A stretch of DNA of 64,000 nucleotides from Opitutales bacterium UBA2995 (GTDB lineage: Bacteria > Verrucomicrobiota > Verrucomicrobiia > Opitutales > UBA2995), in the NCBI GenBank assembly GCA_002346535.1, contig DDZZ01000035.1, forward strand, positions 1-64,000. The letters are read 5' to 3'. Every line of letters begins with the position of its first letter. The first letter of the stretch is position 1. The notes beneath the pieces are model-generated. The model was not told the DNA's origin. It searched no databases and saw only the letters and a list, made by a program, of their open reading frames with translations. Of this stretch, positions 7,736-16,408 are shown piece by piece. A program made the translations under genes and the position numbers.

Positions 7736-8983
7736 ATGGGAAATTGGTTAACATCCTTCGTAAGCGAAACATGGAGCATACTACTGGAGATGGCTCCATA
7801 CCTGATCCTAGGGTTTTTTCTTGCAGGATTGCTGTCTGTTATCTTCAAACAGGAATGGGTTGAACGCTGGCTTGGGAAACAGTCCTTGGGAGCAGTCGTG
7901 AAAGCATCCATTTTCGGAGTTCCATTGCCACTTTGTTCATGCGGCGTGATTCCGGTAACCACCTCCCTTTACCAAAGAGGCGCAAGCAAGGGAGCGACCA
8001 CCTCTTTTCTTACATCCACCCCGCAGACAGGAGTGGATTCCATCCTCGCAACTACGGCACTGATTGGTCCTGCATTTGCAGGAATTCGAGTACTTGTGGC
8101 GTTGGTTTCAGGCATCATAACCGGATTGCTAGTAGATTTGTTTGAACCTTCCCGCACGAAACCAGAAACACCGTTGATATGCAGGCCACAAAGCAGCGAA
8201 GCCAAGAAAGAATCTGCCCTCATAAAAATCATACGATCTGGTTTTTATACGCTGCCGCAGGACATTGGGAAATCCCTGGCACTGGGCATCGTTTTGGCCG
8301 GCTTACTGAGTGCGGTGCTTCCGGAAAATTTGGGGGAACCCTACTTGAGAAACCCTTGGCTTACTTATCTTGCGGTAACCCTGATCGCCATCCCGCTGTA
8401 TGTTTGCTCGACAGGTTCTATTCCAATTGCATTTGCCTTGATGGCCTCCGGGGTCAGTCCGGGAGCGACTCTGGTATTTTTAATTGCGGGACCGGCAACC
8501 AACGTCGCTACCGTAACGACTCTGTTGAAAATCTTGGGACGCAGAACGATCGCAATCTATTTGGTCTCAATCATCGCTCTTTCCTGGGTTGGTGGCTGGT
8601 TTGTCGATGCCTTTGGATCAGGATGGTTTGCCGGAGTTGACCTCCACCACCACACAATGGCAACCCTTTCCCCAATACACTTAATCAGCGGCATCGCTCT
8701 TATCATCATGGTAGTTTGGGCAGGGGCATCTCCCTACCTTAAAAAATCACCTTCCCCGAACCGGTTGAACCAGGATTCACTGTTCATGATAAAGGTAGAA
8801 GGAATGACCTGCAGCCACTGTGCAAACAGTGTGGAAAAGGCCTTGAAAGAACTTTCGGAGGTGTCCGCCGCACGCGCGGATGCAACTCGAAACTTGGCCT
8901 GGATTGAAGGGACGCCTATCAACGCCGAAGCCGTTGAGCAGGCAATTACCAAAGCGGGCTTTGAGTTTAAGGGTCTAGTCTAA
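7736..8983 (+). CDS. Cu/Zn efflux permease with C-terminal HMA domain (SO_0444 family)
   Basis: This 415-aa inner-membrane protein has a permease of the SO_0444/YraQ-like family followed by a heavy-metal-associated domain. About eight transmembrane helices lie in two blocks (roughly residues 12-130 and 170-340). The conserved metal-site motifs are PLPLCSCGVIPV and TSTPQTGVDS in the first half and CSTGSIPIA with GPATNVATV in the second. The HMA domain (about 350-415) carries the GMTCSHC metal-binding motif. Family members export copper and/or zinc. The start is 7 bp after a CsoR-type reading frame, which supports metal-responsive control. The gene itself looks intact, although its repressor is frameshifted, so expression may be constitutive. 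Confidence 0.9.
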   Translation: MGNWLTSFVSETWSILLEMAPYLILGFFLAGLLSVIFKQEWVERWLGKQSLGAVVKASIFGVPLPLCSCGVIPVTTSLYQRGASKGATTSFLTSTPQTGVDSILATTALIGPAFAGIRVLVALVSGIITGLLVDLFEPSRTKPETPLICRPQSSEAKKESALIKIIRSGFYTLPQDIGKSLALGIVLAGLLSAVLPENLGEPYLRNPWLTYLAVTLIAIPLYVCSTGSIPIAFALMASGVSPGATLVFLIAGPATNVATVTTLLKILGRRTIAIYLVSIIALSWVGGWFVDAFGSGWFAGVDLHHHTMATLSPIHLISGIALIIMVVWAGASPYLKKSPSPNRLNQDSLFMIKVEGMTCSHCANSVEKALKELSEVSAARADATRNLAWIEGTPINAEAVEQAITKAGFEFKGLV

Positions 8984-8995
8984 GCGAAAAGAGCT

Positions 8996-9709
8996 TTGAA
9001 CTTAATTTTATTCAATACCAACGAAATCGAAAAGCCGCTTCCGATTGCGGATAGTCGGGCACAACACATTCTCAAAGTACTAAAAGTTCGGGCCGGGGAA
9101 TCCTTCGACGTCGGATTAATAAACGGTCCGAGAGGAAAGGCGGTCGTGATAAGCCAACAGGAGACGCACTTATCATTGTCGTTTCACTGGCATGAATCAA
9201 AAAATCAATTCTTGCCGATAAACCTCTGGGTCAGTTATTGCCGTCCCCAAACCTGCCGTAAAATTCTCCAGGAATGCACTTCGCTTGGAATTCAAAGTAT
9301 CTCTTTTTTCGATACAGAAAAATGCGAGCCAGCTTATCGGGATAGCAAACTATGGTCCACGGGGGAAGCGGAACGTTTGTTGATACGTGGAGCTGAACAG
9401 GCATTTTGCACGCTGATCCCCAAGCTTAGTTTTGGCGCCTCTCTTGATGAACTTATTCAAGATACCCCTAACAAAGGTGAAGGAATTGCACTTGATAATT
9501 ACGAAGCTCCGACGGAATTAGGGGCAAATCAAAGCTATGCCTTTCCTATTACATTGGCTGTGGGAGGAGAGAGGGGATGGAGCAAAAGTGAGCGCGATGT
9601 GTTACGACAAAACAGATTTAAACTACTAAACTTGGGGGAGCGCGTGCTCAGAACGGAAACAGCCTGCATCGCTGCCATAGCTATACTACGATCACTCATT
9701 TCGGATTGA
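8996..9709 (+). CDS. RsmE-family 16S rRNA (uracil) methyltransferase, paralogue 1
   Basis: This 237-aa protein of the SPOUT class begins at a TTG 12 bp after the permease stop. The N-terminal PUA-like part (HILKVLKVRAGESFDVG) is followed by the trefoil-knot catalytic domain, with AVGGERGWSKSE and the strongly conserved LGERVLRTETA. RsmE methylates N3 of U1498 in 16S rRNA using SAM. This copy has the GGERGWS form rather than the GPEGGFS form of the second copy at 10577, so the two belong to different subgroups. Only one is likely to be the true U1498 enzyme. Its last 18 bases overlap the 3' end of convergent rsmD. Confidence 0.8.
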   Translation: MNLILFNTNEIEKPLPIADSRAQHILKVLKVRAGESFDVGLINGPRGKAVVISQQETHLSLSFHWHESKNQFLPINLWVSYCRPQTCRKILQECTSLGIQSISFFDTEKCEPAYRDSKLWSTGEAERLLIRGAEQAFCTLIPKLSFGASLDELIQDTPNKGEGIALDNYEAPTELGANQSYAFPITLAVGGERGWSKSERDVLRQNRFKLLNLGERVLRTETACIAAIAILRSLISD

Positions 9710-10267
9710 ATCGGGCTCCCATATTGAGACGCTTGGTCCACTACCCGATTTTTTCCCGAGCTGTCGCAATAACCTCCAATCGGGTTGCCGGATCTCAATG
9801 TTTGCCGGATGTTCCAAAATAAACAAACCATCCTTTTTCAAAAGAAAACCAGCCAATTGGAAAAGGGCGTCCTCAAACTTCCCCAACAATACATATGGAG
9901 GATCCGCAAACACGAGAGAAGGTGAGCAAGCTTCAGTAACTTGCCATTTAAAAACATCTTTCCTGATAATCCCAACGGACGAAGAATCGAGCCGGCCACT
10001 TTTGGCTACGGACAAGACATTGTCCTGAATGTATTTTACACAATCGGAATCTTTTTCCACAAAAACCCCAGCCGAAGCCCCCCGGCTCCAAGCCTCCAAG
10101 CCATAAGCACCGGTCCCGGCGAACAAATCCACAAATCGCACTCCTGCTACCCGATCAGCAATGCTTGAAAACAGAGCCTCTCTTGCAGAATCAACAGCCG
10201 GACGCGTCTTCATCCCTGTCGGTGTCTTAAGAGGTATTCCTTTTGCTAGTCCCCCGGTTATGCGCAT
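9692..10267 (-). CDS. rsmD: 16S rRNA (guanine966-N2)-methyltransferase
   Basis: This 191-aa Rossmann-fold methyltransferase opens with the family signature MRITGGLAKGIPLKTP and RPAVDSAREALFSSI. The SAM-binding motif VDLFAGTGAYGLEAWSRGA follows. The catalytic VFADPPYVL (the [D/N]PPY motif of amino-group methyltransferases) lies at about residues 118-127. RsmD methylates N2 of G966 in the 30S subunit. The length is typical. It is convergent with the first rsmE-like gene, and a second rsmE-like gene starts about 310 bp upstream on the other strand, so three 16S methyltransferase genes are clustered. Confidence 0.93.
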   Translation of the reverse strand: MRITGGLAKGIPLKTPTGMKTRPAVDSAREALFSSIADRVAGVRFVDLFAGTGAYGLEAWSRGASAGVFVEKDSDCVKYIQDNVLSVAKSGRLDSSSVGIIRKDVFKWQVTEACSPSLVFADPPYVLLGKFEDALFQLAGFLLKKDGLFILEHPANIEIRQPDWRLLRQLGKKSGSGPSVSIWEPDSIRNE

Positions 10268-10576
10268 GGAGCCACTATCTGCGAGTTTTCCAGGCTGAAA
10301 AAGGAAATAATCCGAGTTCTTAGCCAGTTGCTTATCAATAGATTACAGTCCTGCATGTGATTTTCAAACCCTCGAAGAAAAGTTTGAACGACAATCACAG
10401 TCTCTGCGTCTTACTCAACAACACTACTAAAAGCATTTTCAGAATAAAGTTCATAGTTTAATTCTAGTTTGTTAAGCAAGTGGGGCTCAGTGCAAGCGGA
10501 GCTTCTTTGTTTTTGGGAATAACCATAAATGCAGTGAATCTGGACAAGGATGGGAAGATGATCCCATCATCATAAC
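10268..10576 (+). other. Divergent intergenic region, rsmD / second rsmE
   Basis: I see no open frame with protein-like composition in these 309 bases. They must hold promoters for both divergent genes, but I cannot point to convincing -35/-10 boxes. Confidence 0.5.
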
Positions 10577-11302
10577 ATGTCAGGTTTTCGCAGTTATTGT
10601 CCGGACCTTGCCGGAACCAAAGAACGAGTAGCTCTCACGACCTTCGAATCACACCATTTGGTAACAACCAACCGGGCCAGAAATGGAGATGTCGTGGTTG
10701 CCTTCAATGGTCTGGGCCTGGAATGGGATACCCTACTTGAAAAAGACGACCGCAAGGAGGCAATCCTTGTCCGAAAACAAACGAGGGCCCATCCGAAGCC
10801 TTCACGGCAGGTAATCTTAGCTATCGCCCTAGTAAAGGGAAAAACATTCGACCTTATTTTAAGACAGGCAACTGAGCTGGGAGTAATCGGGATTCAGCCT
10901 ATCGAGACAAAGCGTACCCAGATCCACTTAAAAAATCCTGAGGCGAAAGTTGAAAAATGGAAGGCCCAATTAGTAGAGGCCTGCAAACAAAGCGGCAATC
11001 CATGGCTGCCAACCATTCGCGAGCCTGTTCCATTAAGTGACTTCCTGAATGATAGCAGCGGGAATTCTTCGATTGTCGCGAGCCTGGAGGATACGACTAC
11101 TCCGTGGAATGAACTAAGGCTTTCGGAGAGTGTAACGTTGTTCGTGGGCCCTGAAGGAGATTTTTCAAATACGGAGTATGATTACTTACGTAAAAAAGGC
11201 GTTCAGGCGGTATCCCTGGGCTCGAATGTTCTGCGAACTGAAACTGCTGTTACCACTGCCCTCTCGAGAGTCTTCCTGATGGAGCTCAAAAACGCAGGTT
11301 AA
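10577..11302 (+). CDS. rsmE: RsmE-family 16S rRNA (uracil1498-N3)-methyltransferase, paralogue 2
   Basis: This 241-aa SPOUT methyltransferase matches the canonical RsmE form. It has the N-terminal PUA-like domain (about 1-75), then ILAIALVKGKTFDLILRQATELG, which is the usual start of the knot domain. KWKAQLVEACKQSGNPWLP follows, then the SAM-binding knot FVGPEGDFSNTEY and LGSNVLRTETAV at the C-terminus. The motif set is closer to characterised RsmE than the copy at 8996, so this is the better candidate for U1498 methylation. It appears to be transcribed alone from ATG 10577. Confidence 0.88.
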   Translation: MSGFRSYCPDLAGTKERVALTTFESHHLVTTNRARNGDVVVAFNGLGLEWDTLLEKDDRKEAILVRKQTRAHPKPSRQVILAIALVKGKTFDLILRQATELGVIGIQPIETKRTQIHLKNPEAKVEKWKAQLVEACKQSGNPWLPTIREPVPLSDFLNDSSGNSSIVASLEDTTTPWNELRLSESVTLFVGPEGDFSNTEYDYLRKKGVQAVSLGSNVLRTETAVTTALSRVFLMELKNAG

Positions 11303-11423
11303 TTTTCTCGATTACCTGTGCCAGGAAGTAGGTCGAGAGCGGAAAGTTAAAACTATACATCATCCGTTCCAATTGAGCTTTATTTGCCGACAATTTTTGG
11401 AATGAACCGTTGAGTTCGATGGT

Positions 11424-11803
11424 CTAGCATCCTTGGATATCCTTATGGGTAAGTAATAAAACTTGATCTCCGCGGTTGTTGCCAAATTGAATCTTCGCCC
11501 ACTGCCGATTGTCCAGGCTTATAATTTCCTGCTTGGCGATGCTGTATGTGGAATACTGAGACAGGTCCTGCTCGAGAGACAAGCTCTGGACCGTATCTTC
11601 CTTCTCAAAAACTGCATGTGATCGGCCAAGGCAACCGTTTCAAATTGGGAGGCTCCTGAAGTTTCCGCTTCCAGTACTTCGGATATTCCGAGCACTTCAT
11701 CAACGGTCACAAAATTTTCTCCCCGCTTTCATCGAAATAGTACATTTCCTCACCAGAGGCGAAATACTGAACACCGTCATAAATCATGTCCACCCAAGCC
11801 ATC
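11424..11803 (-). pseudogene. Decayed gene of unknown family
   Basis: The minus strand holds protein-like sequence spread over three frames. From ATG 11803 it reads MAWVDMIYDGVQYFASGEEM and YYFDESGEKI before a stop. A second frame continues FVTVDEVLGISEVLEAETSG and FETVALADHMQ. A third gives VFEKEDTVQSLSLEQDLSQY, IAKQEIISLDNRQWAKIQFG and LLLTHKDIQGC to TAG at 11424. Joined, the pieces form a coherent hydrophilic protein of about 125 residues, so two frameshifts in one former gene are the simplest reading. I do not recognise the family. Confidence 0.5.
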
Positions 11804-11804
11804 T

Positions 11805-11998
11805 TTCAGAGAAAGAAGGTTACTACAGCGATGGGAAGGTATGCGCCGACAAAAGGAACTTAGCCGGCGAAGGCCCCAAGCAAGGGTAGTTATGGCCAAC
11901 GCTTTGAAAGCCGTCTACGCCTTCATAATGGCTTTGCCGATCCCCAAAAACACCGCGAGGATGGCAGTTTCTAATAAAATTTCCAGTAGTACGGCCAT
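11805..11998 (-). pseudogene. Possible remnant of a small membrane protein gene
   Basis: Upstream of the decayed unknown gene, the minus strand from ATG 11998 reads MAVLLEILLETAILAVFLGI and GKAIMKA before a stop. Hydrophobic sequence (AYLPIAVVTFF) continues in another frame up to the next start. This looks like a former two-helix membrane protein cotranscribed with the following remnant. The evidence is compositional only. A 7-bp hairpin (CTACCTC/GAGGTAG, 12033-12052) lies just beyond but lacks a T-run. Confidence 0.3.
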
Positions 11999-12103
11999 AG
12001 TGAGAAATTTATGCCATGTGCCGCAAAAGCAACTACCTCATGCACGAGGTAGGGAATCAAACGCCGGAAATTTTATAAGGTTTTGATAGTCGGGAGCGAT
12101 ATT

Positions 12104-13666
12104 CTACCACTCCATTAATCCCCCAGCATAGGTAAGACCTGCTCCAACGGAACAAAAAATGATCCGATCCCCCGGTTCAAAAATGCCTTCTTCGGCAGCC
12201 CAACCCAATGCCATCGAAACGGAGGCGGCAGAAGTATTTGCATATTTTCCAATGGTAACTACAAAACGCTCATAGGGAACACCTACTCTTTTGCTTACCG
12301 CTTTAAGAATTCGCTCGTTCGCCTGGTGTGGCACGATCCAGGCCACGTCATCTGCAGTGATATTTTCCCTGCGGAGTGTTTCCTCGATTATGTCGGAGAA
12401 TGCGACAACCGCACACTTGAAAACTACGGCTCCATTCATCGTCAGGTAAAAATCGGACAAATCACTCCCAGCTTGGGCGATTGGATTCTTGGCACCACCG
12501 CCAACACGCTGAATAGCTTCGTAATGATCCGCATTTCCCGATAGTTCCAATCGGTGCAATTGATGCCCCGATTCGGAATCGGTCAGGACTGCGGCACCGG
12601 CTCCATCTCCAAAAAGAAAGGCGGTACTGTAATCGTCGAAATTGGTAATTCGCGATAACAACTCGGCAGTAACTACCAGTAAAATTTTAGCCGTTCCAGA
12701 ACTTATAAAAGCACGGCCTGTTTCCAAAGCATATAGCCAACCGGAACAGGCGGCATTCATATCGAAAGCCAACACACTTGGGATGCCTAAGTGTTTTGCC
12801 AGCGCACTCGCCGAACTTGGAACAGGCTGATCGGGAATAATGGTGGCCATTATGACTCCATCGATTTGAGACACGTCGATACCGGCCATTTGGAGTGCGT
12901 GGTCGCAAGCTTTGGCCGCCAGGCTTTTAACATCATCGTCCTCCGAAGCAATATGTCTTTGAGTAATCCCCGTTGTCTTGAAAATTTCGTTTTCGTCTTT
13001 GTCTGGAAAGCGCTTCAGGATCTCCTTGTTAGTCATCACAGTTTCTGGAACCGCAAACCCAATTCCAGCGATACAAACTGTTTCACGACCCTTCAAAACT
13101 GCCGGTTTTGGTTTAACGGCGGTAGCCGGACGATCAGCAAGGAAAGAAGATACGTCATCCCCGGAAACCCTTCCACCAGGTCCGGTAGCCTTGATGCCGG
13201 AAATTATTTCAGGATCAAGACCAGCTTCCTTGACTATGCGAATTGCTTTGGGGGTCCATTTTAACCCACCCATGCTGGCACCTGATTTTAAAGGTACACG
13301 AGCTGGGGCCGGCTGACTATCAATTGCGGTGAAAGCTGCTGGTGACGCTTTGGTCGCCTGAACTGGGTTTGAGCCGTTACCTTCCTGTCCGCTTACTTCG
13401 AAATGCTTTTGGGAGGCATCATCGGTTTCGATCCAGAAGAATGGAGAATTTGCATCTACAATATCCCCTGCCCGAACTAATATCTTCTGAATAGTGCCGG
13501 AGCAGGGAACCTCAAAATCAAAAGCGGATTTATCGCTCTCGAACTCAGCACATTTTTGGCCTTTCTCCACCGAGTCTCCGGGTTCAATGTCGAGGTCAAT
13601 GAGCGTGAGCTCATGGACAGTTGCACCCATCGAAGGAATAGGAATCTGAGCAACAAAGGTATCCAT
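12104..13666 (-). CDS. Fusion: lipoyl domain + E3-binding domain + beta-ketoacyl-ACP synthase III
   Basis: The start is set at ATG 13666 (520 aa), since the longer frame would overlap kdsA. Residues 1-85 form a lipoyl/biotinyl domain with the modifiable lysine K46 in FESDKSAF, the lipoate type rather than the biotin AMKM type. Residues about 136-177 match a peripheral-subunit-binding domain of 2-oxoacid dehydrogenase E2 proteins (TPKAIRIVKEAGL, TGPGGRVSGDDV), joined by an Ala/Pro-rich linker. Residues about 195-520 are a complete FabH-like KASIII with Cys307 (NAACSGW), His447 (VPHQAN) and Asn477 (YANTSAAS). KASIII condenses acyl-CoA with malonyl-ACP to start fatty-acid synthesis. Here the domain replaces the E2 acyltransferase, which suggests the acyl starter arrives on the lipoyl arm. 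That function is inference. The gene lies 22 bp downstream of kdsA. Confidence 0.85.
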   Translation of the reverse strand: MDTFVAQIPIPSMGATVHELTLIDLDIEPGDSVEKGQKCAEFESDKSAFDFEVPCSGTIQKILVRAGDIVDANSPFFWIETDDASQKHFEVSGQEGNGSNPVQATKASPAAFTAIDSQPAPARVPLKSGASMGGLKWTPKAIRIVKEAGLDPEIISGIKATGPGGRVSGDDVSSFLADRPATAVKPKPAVLKGRETVCIAGIGFAVPETVMTNKEILKRFPDKDENEIFKTTGITQRHIASEDDDVKSLAAKACDHALQMAGIDVSQIDGVIMATIIPDQPVPSSASALAKHLGIPSVLAFDMNAACSGWLYALETGRAFISSGTAKILLVVTAELLSRITNFDDYSTAFLFGDGAGAAVLTDSESGHQLHRLELSGNADHYEAIQRVGGGAKNPIAQAGSDLSDFYLTMNGAVVFKCAVVAFSDIIEETLRRENITADDVAWIVPHQANERILKAVSKRVGVPYERFVVTIGKYANTSAASVSMALGWAAEEGIFEPGDRIIFCSVGAGLTYAGGLMEW

Positions 13667-13688
13667 TTTCTTCTTATAAAATAGGTTT

Positions 13689-14495
13689 TTAGTCGCTAGC
13701 CAAGGATTTCGTGACCTTCCATATCTGCAACAATTCACGAATCAGGTCGGGCAATTCCTCCAAAGGGACCATATTGGGCCCATCAGAAATGGCTTTTCCC
13801 AGATCCGGATGCGTTTCTATAAAAAGGCCGTCAGCGCCAGCAGCAAGGGCCGCCCTGGCCAATGGCGCAACAAACTCGCGCTGCCCCGCACTCTTGCCTT
13901 CCCCACCTCCGGGAAGCTGAACGCTGTGAGTCGCATCAAAAATGATCGGGTGGCCCGTTTCTTTCATCAGAGCAAAAGTGCGCATATCCACAACGAGGTT
14001 GCGGTATCCAAAGGTCGTCCCCCGTTCAGTGAGCCAGATTTCGGAAGCCGGAACCTGCTCAAGCTTTGAAGCGACGTGGACCATATCCTGAGGCGCCAAA
14101 AACTGCCCCTTCTTGACATTCACAATTTTCCCGGTCGAGGCAGCTGCAAGAAGCAGATCTGTCTGTCGGCTTAAAAAAGCAGGGATTTGCAAAACATCTA
14201 CAACCTCACCAACTCGATCGACTTGGATTATTTCGTGAACATCCGTCACGACCGGCAAACCAAAGTCGGTTTTTATCCGGCCGAGTATTTCCAGACCGGA
14301 ATCCATTCCGGACCCGCGGGCTCCGTCGATGGATGTTCGGTTAGCCTTATCAAAGGAACCCTTGAATACGATTTTCAAATCAGGCAGTTCTTGTTGGAGT
14401 CGCGATAGGCACTCAGCAACCGGGCTGCAAGTCTCCATTGACTCGATTGAACAGGGTCCGGCCAGCAGGAGCATTTTCTGGGAATCAAAAAACAT
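13689..14495 (-). CDS. kdsA: 3-deoxy-8-phosphooctulonate synthase
   Basis: KdsA condenses phosphoenolpyruvate with arabinose 5-phosphate to Kdo 8-phosphate, the precursor of the Kdo sugar in lipopolysaccharide. This is direct evidence for a Gram-negative envelope. The 268-aa protein has the family landmarks LLLAGPCSIES at the N-terminus, FKGSFDKANRTS, TDVHE, NVKKGQFLAPQDM, ERGTTFGYRNLVVDMR, FDATHSVQ and IETHPD near the C-terminus, so the active site is complete. It abuts pyrG without a gap (pyrG ends at 14496). The pyrG-kdsA order is conserved in many Gram-negative bacteria, so an operon is likely, with the lipoyl-KASIII gene as a third member. Confidence 0.97.
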   Translation of the reverse strand: MFFDSQKMLLLAGPCSIESMETCSPVAECLSRLQQELPDLKIVFKGSFDKANRTSIDGARGSGMDSGLEILGRIKTDFGLPVVTDVHEIIQVDRVGEVVDVLQIPAFLSRQTDLLLAAASTGKIVNVKKGQFLAPQDMVHVASKLEQVPASEIWLTERGTTFGYRNLVVDMRTFALMKETGHPIIFDATHSVQLPGGGEGKSAGQREFVAPLARAALAAGADGLFIETHPDLGKAISDGPNMVPLEELPDLIRELLQIWKVTKSLASD

Positions 14496-16097
14496 TCAGG
14501 ATGACAACTTCTTTTTCAGCACAGCCGAAATAAAGGAAGCAAAGAGGGGATGAGCTTTGAAAGGTTTTGATTTGAATTCAGGATGAAATTGTACCCCTAG
14601 AAACCATGGGTGGTCTGGAATTTCAACAATTTCCACCAAGTCCATCTTCTTGTTCACGCCTGACACCTTAAGTCCCCGAGATTCCATACTTTCAAGATAT
14701 GCGTTGTTGTATTCATACCGATGACGGTGGCGTTCACTCACAATGTCCTCGTTATAGGCGCCATGAGCAAGCGTTCCTTCTACCAAGTCACATTGGTATG
14801 CACCCAACCGCATTGAGGCTCCCTTTTGGGTAACTTCTTTTTGCTCTTCCATTAGGTGAACGACTGGATGCGGAGTATTTTCCTTAAATTCGGGGCTATT
14901 AGCTTCTGTCAATCCGAGAACGTTGCGCGCAAATTCAATGACCGCAATCTGCATGCCCAGACAAAGACCAAAATAGGGCAACCCATTTTCCCTGGCATAT
15001 CGTGCGGCCCAGATTTTTCCTTCCGTTCCCCGATCGCCAAATCCGCCCGGAACCAAAATACCATCCAGACACTCCAATTTTTTGCGGCCTTCCTCGGTTT
15101 GCAATTCCTCGGCATCGATACGTTCAATGATTACCTTGGCATCGTTGGCAATACCTCCATGAGTTAATGATTCATAAACGGATTTATAAGCATCCTGCAG
15201 CTCAATGTATTTACCAACCACGCCTAAAGTTAATTCGTGCGCCGGATATTTTAATCGACGTACAACGTCACTCCAAGCGTCCATGGGTTGCTCAGGTGCA
15301 TCCAGGCATAGAAATTCAACCACCAAATCATCCACGTTTTCCTGTTGCAGCATCAAGGGCAGCTCGTAAATGGAAGTTTCCACATCGACCTCTTCAATAA
15401 CCGCTTTAACCGGTACGTTGCAAAACATGGCAAGCTTTTCTCGGACGTCGGAGCTTATGCTTTCCTCAGTCCGGCAAATGAGAATGTCCGGTTGAATCCC
15501 AATTTCTCTGAGCTTGGCTACACTTTGCTGGCTGGGTTTCGTTTTTAATTCTCCGGCTGCTGCAAGGTAGGGAATTAAAGTGACATGCACAAAAATAACA
15601 TCTCCCCTGGATTGTTCTGTGCCAAACTGCCGAATAGCTTCAATAAACGGAAGGCCTTCAATGTCGCCAATCGTGCCTCCGATTTCCGTGATGAGCACAT
15701 CTACACCGTCGCCGGCCTCATAAATCCGATCTTTGATCTCATTGGTAACGTGCGGGATTACCTGGACGGTTTTACCCAGATAGTCGCCCCGGCGTTCTTT
15801 CATGATCACCGACTCGTAAATTTGCCCAGAAGTAAGATTGTTGAGCTTTGAAAGTTCACCTGAAGTGAAGCGCTCATAATGTCCCAAATCCAGATCGGTT
15901 TCCGCACCATCATCCAAAACATACACCTCGCCGTGTTGAAACGGGCTCATGGTCCCAGGATCCACATTCAAATAAGGATCAAACTTCTGAATACGGACCT
16001 TGAGGTCGCGGAGCTCCAGTAACGCCCCGACGGCGGCGGCGGTGAGGCCTTTTCCCAATGAGGAAACAACACCGCCGGTAATGAAAATATACTTCAT
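14496..16097 (-). CDS. pyrG: CTP synthase
   Basis: PyrG aminates UTP to CTP with ATP and glutamine. The start is ATG 16097 (MKYIFITGGVVSSLGKG, 533 aa), which is the canonical N-terminus, and the upstream extension is discarded. The synthase half contains PYLNVDPGTMSPFQHGEVYV, the UTP/CTP-binding part EIGGTIGDIEG and KTKPSQQSV. The glutaminase half has the nucleophile Cys in GLCLGMQ and His/Glu in VQFHPEFKSKP. CTP feeds nucleic acids, phospholipids and also CMP-Kdo, which makes its pairing with kdsA sensible. It is first in its operon, with a 311-bp divergent region to the PfkB kinase. Confidence 0.98.
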   Translation of the reverse strand: MKYIFITGGVVSSLGKGLTAAAVGALLELRDLKVRIQKFDPYLNVDPGTMSPFQHGEVYVLDDGAETDLDLGHYERFTSGELSKLNNLTSGQIYESVIMKERRGDYLGKTVQVIPHVTNEIKDRIYEAGDGVDVLITEIGGTIGDIEGLPFIEAIRQFGTEQSRGDVIFVHVTLIPYLAAAGELKTKPSQQSVAKLREIGIQPDILICRTEESISSDVREKLAMFCNVPVKAVIEEVDVETSIYELPLMLQQENVDDLVVEFLCLDAPEQPMDAWSDVVRRLKYPAHELTLGVVGKYIELQDAYKSVYESLTHGGIANDAKVIIERIDAEELQTEEGRKKLECLDGILVPGGFGDRGTEGKIWAARYARENGLPYFGLCLGMQIAVIEFARNVLGLTEANSPEFKENTPHPVVHLMEEQKEVTQKGASMRLGAYQCDLVEGTLAHGAYNEDIVSERHRHRYEYNNAYLESMESRGLKVSGVNKKMDLVEIVEIPDHPWFLGVQFHPEFKSKPFKAHPLFASFISAVLKKKLSS

Positions 16098-16408
16098 AGG
16101 ATAGGTATGAGTTTCAACATGAGTGCTGAAATTAATTCCAAAGCTCAAACCAAAAGGTTGTCCAAACGAAATTTGTTTCACCAAGGCATCCTGAGAAAAG
16201 GGAAAAGATCGGAAAACAGGAGATTCTATCTCGGCAAACTATCCGGTTGACCCAATCCGAAAAAGGGCTTTTCCCTGACTTTATTGTACTTATCGCCATT
16301 TAACCTGCTGGACCATCGATCAATCGACCCGGATAACTCTCCAGAGCGAGCAGCTATCTTGGGATCGATGAGAAAGCTTTTGAAATTGTCACGATCTGTT
16401 CGGGCAAA

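Noticed and set aside
8179..8640. 153-codon open frame inside the metal permease gene
   Set aside because: It is a shadow in another frame of the intact permease, without recognisable domains.
12033..12052. CTACCTC/GAGGTAG hairpin as a terminator of the lipoyl-KASIII gene
   Set aside because: It lies on the downstream side, but no T-run follows in either direction, so termination is not supported.
12791..13264. 157-codon open frame opposite the lipoyl-KASIII fusion
   Set aside because: Antisense shadow. The minus-strand frame has complete family motifs.
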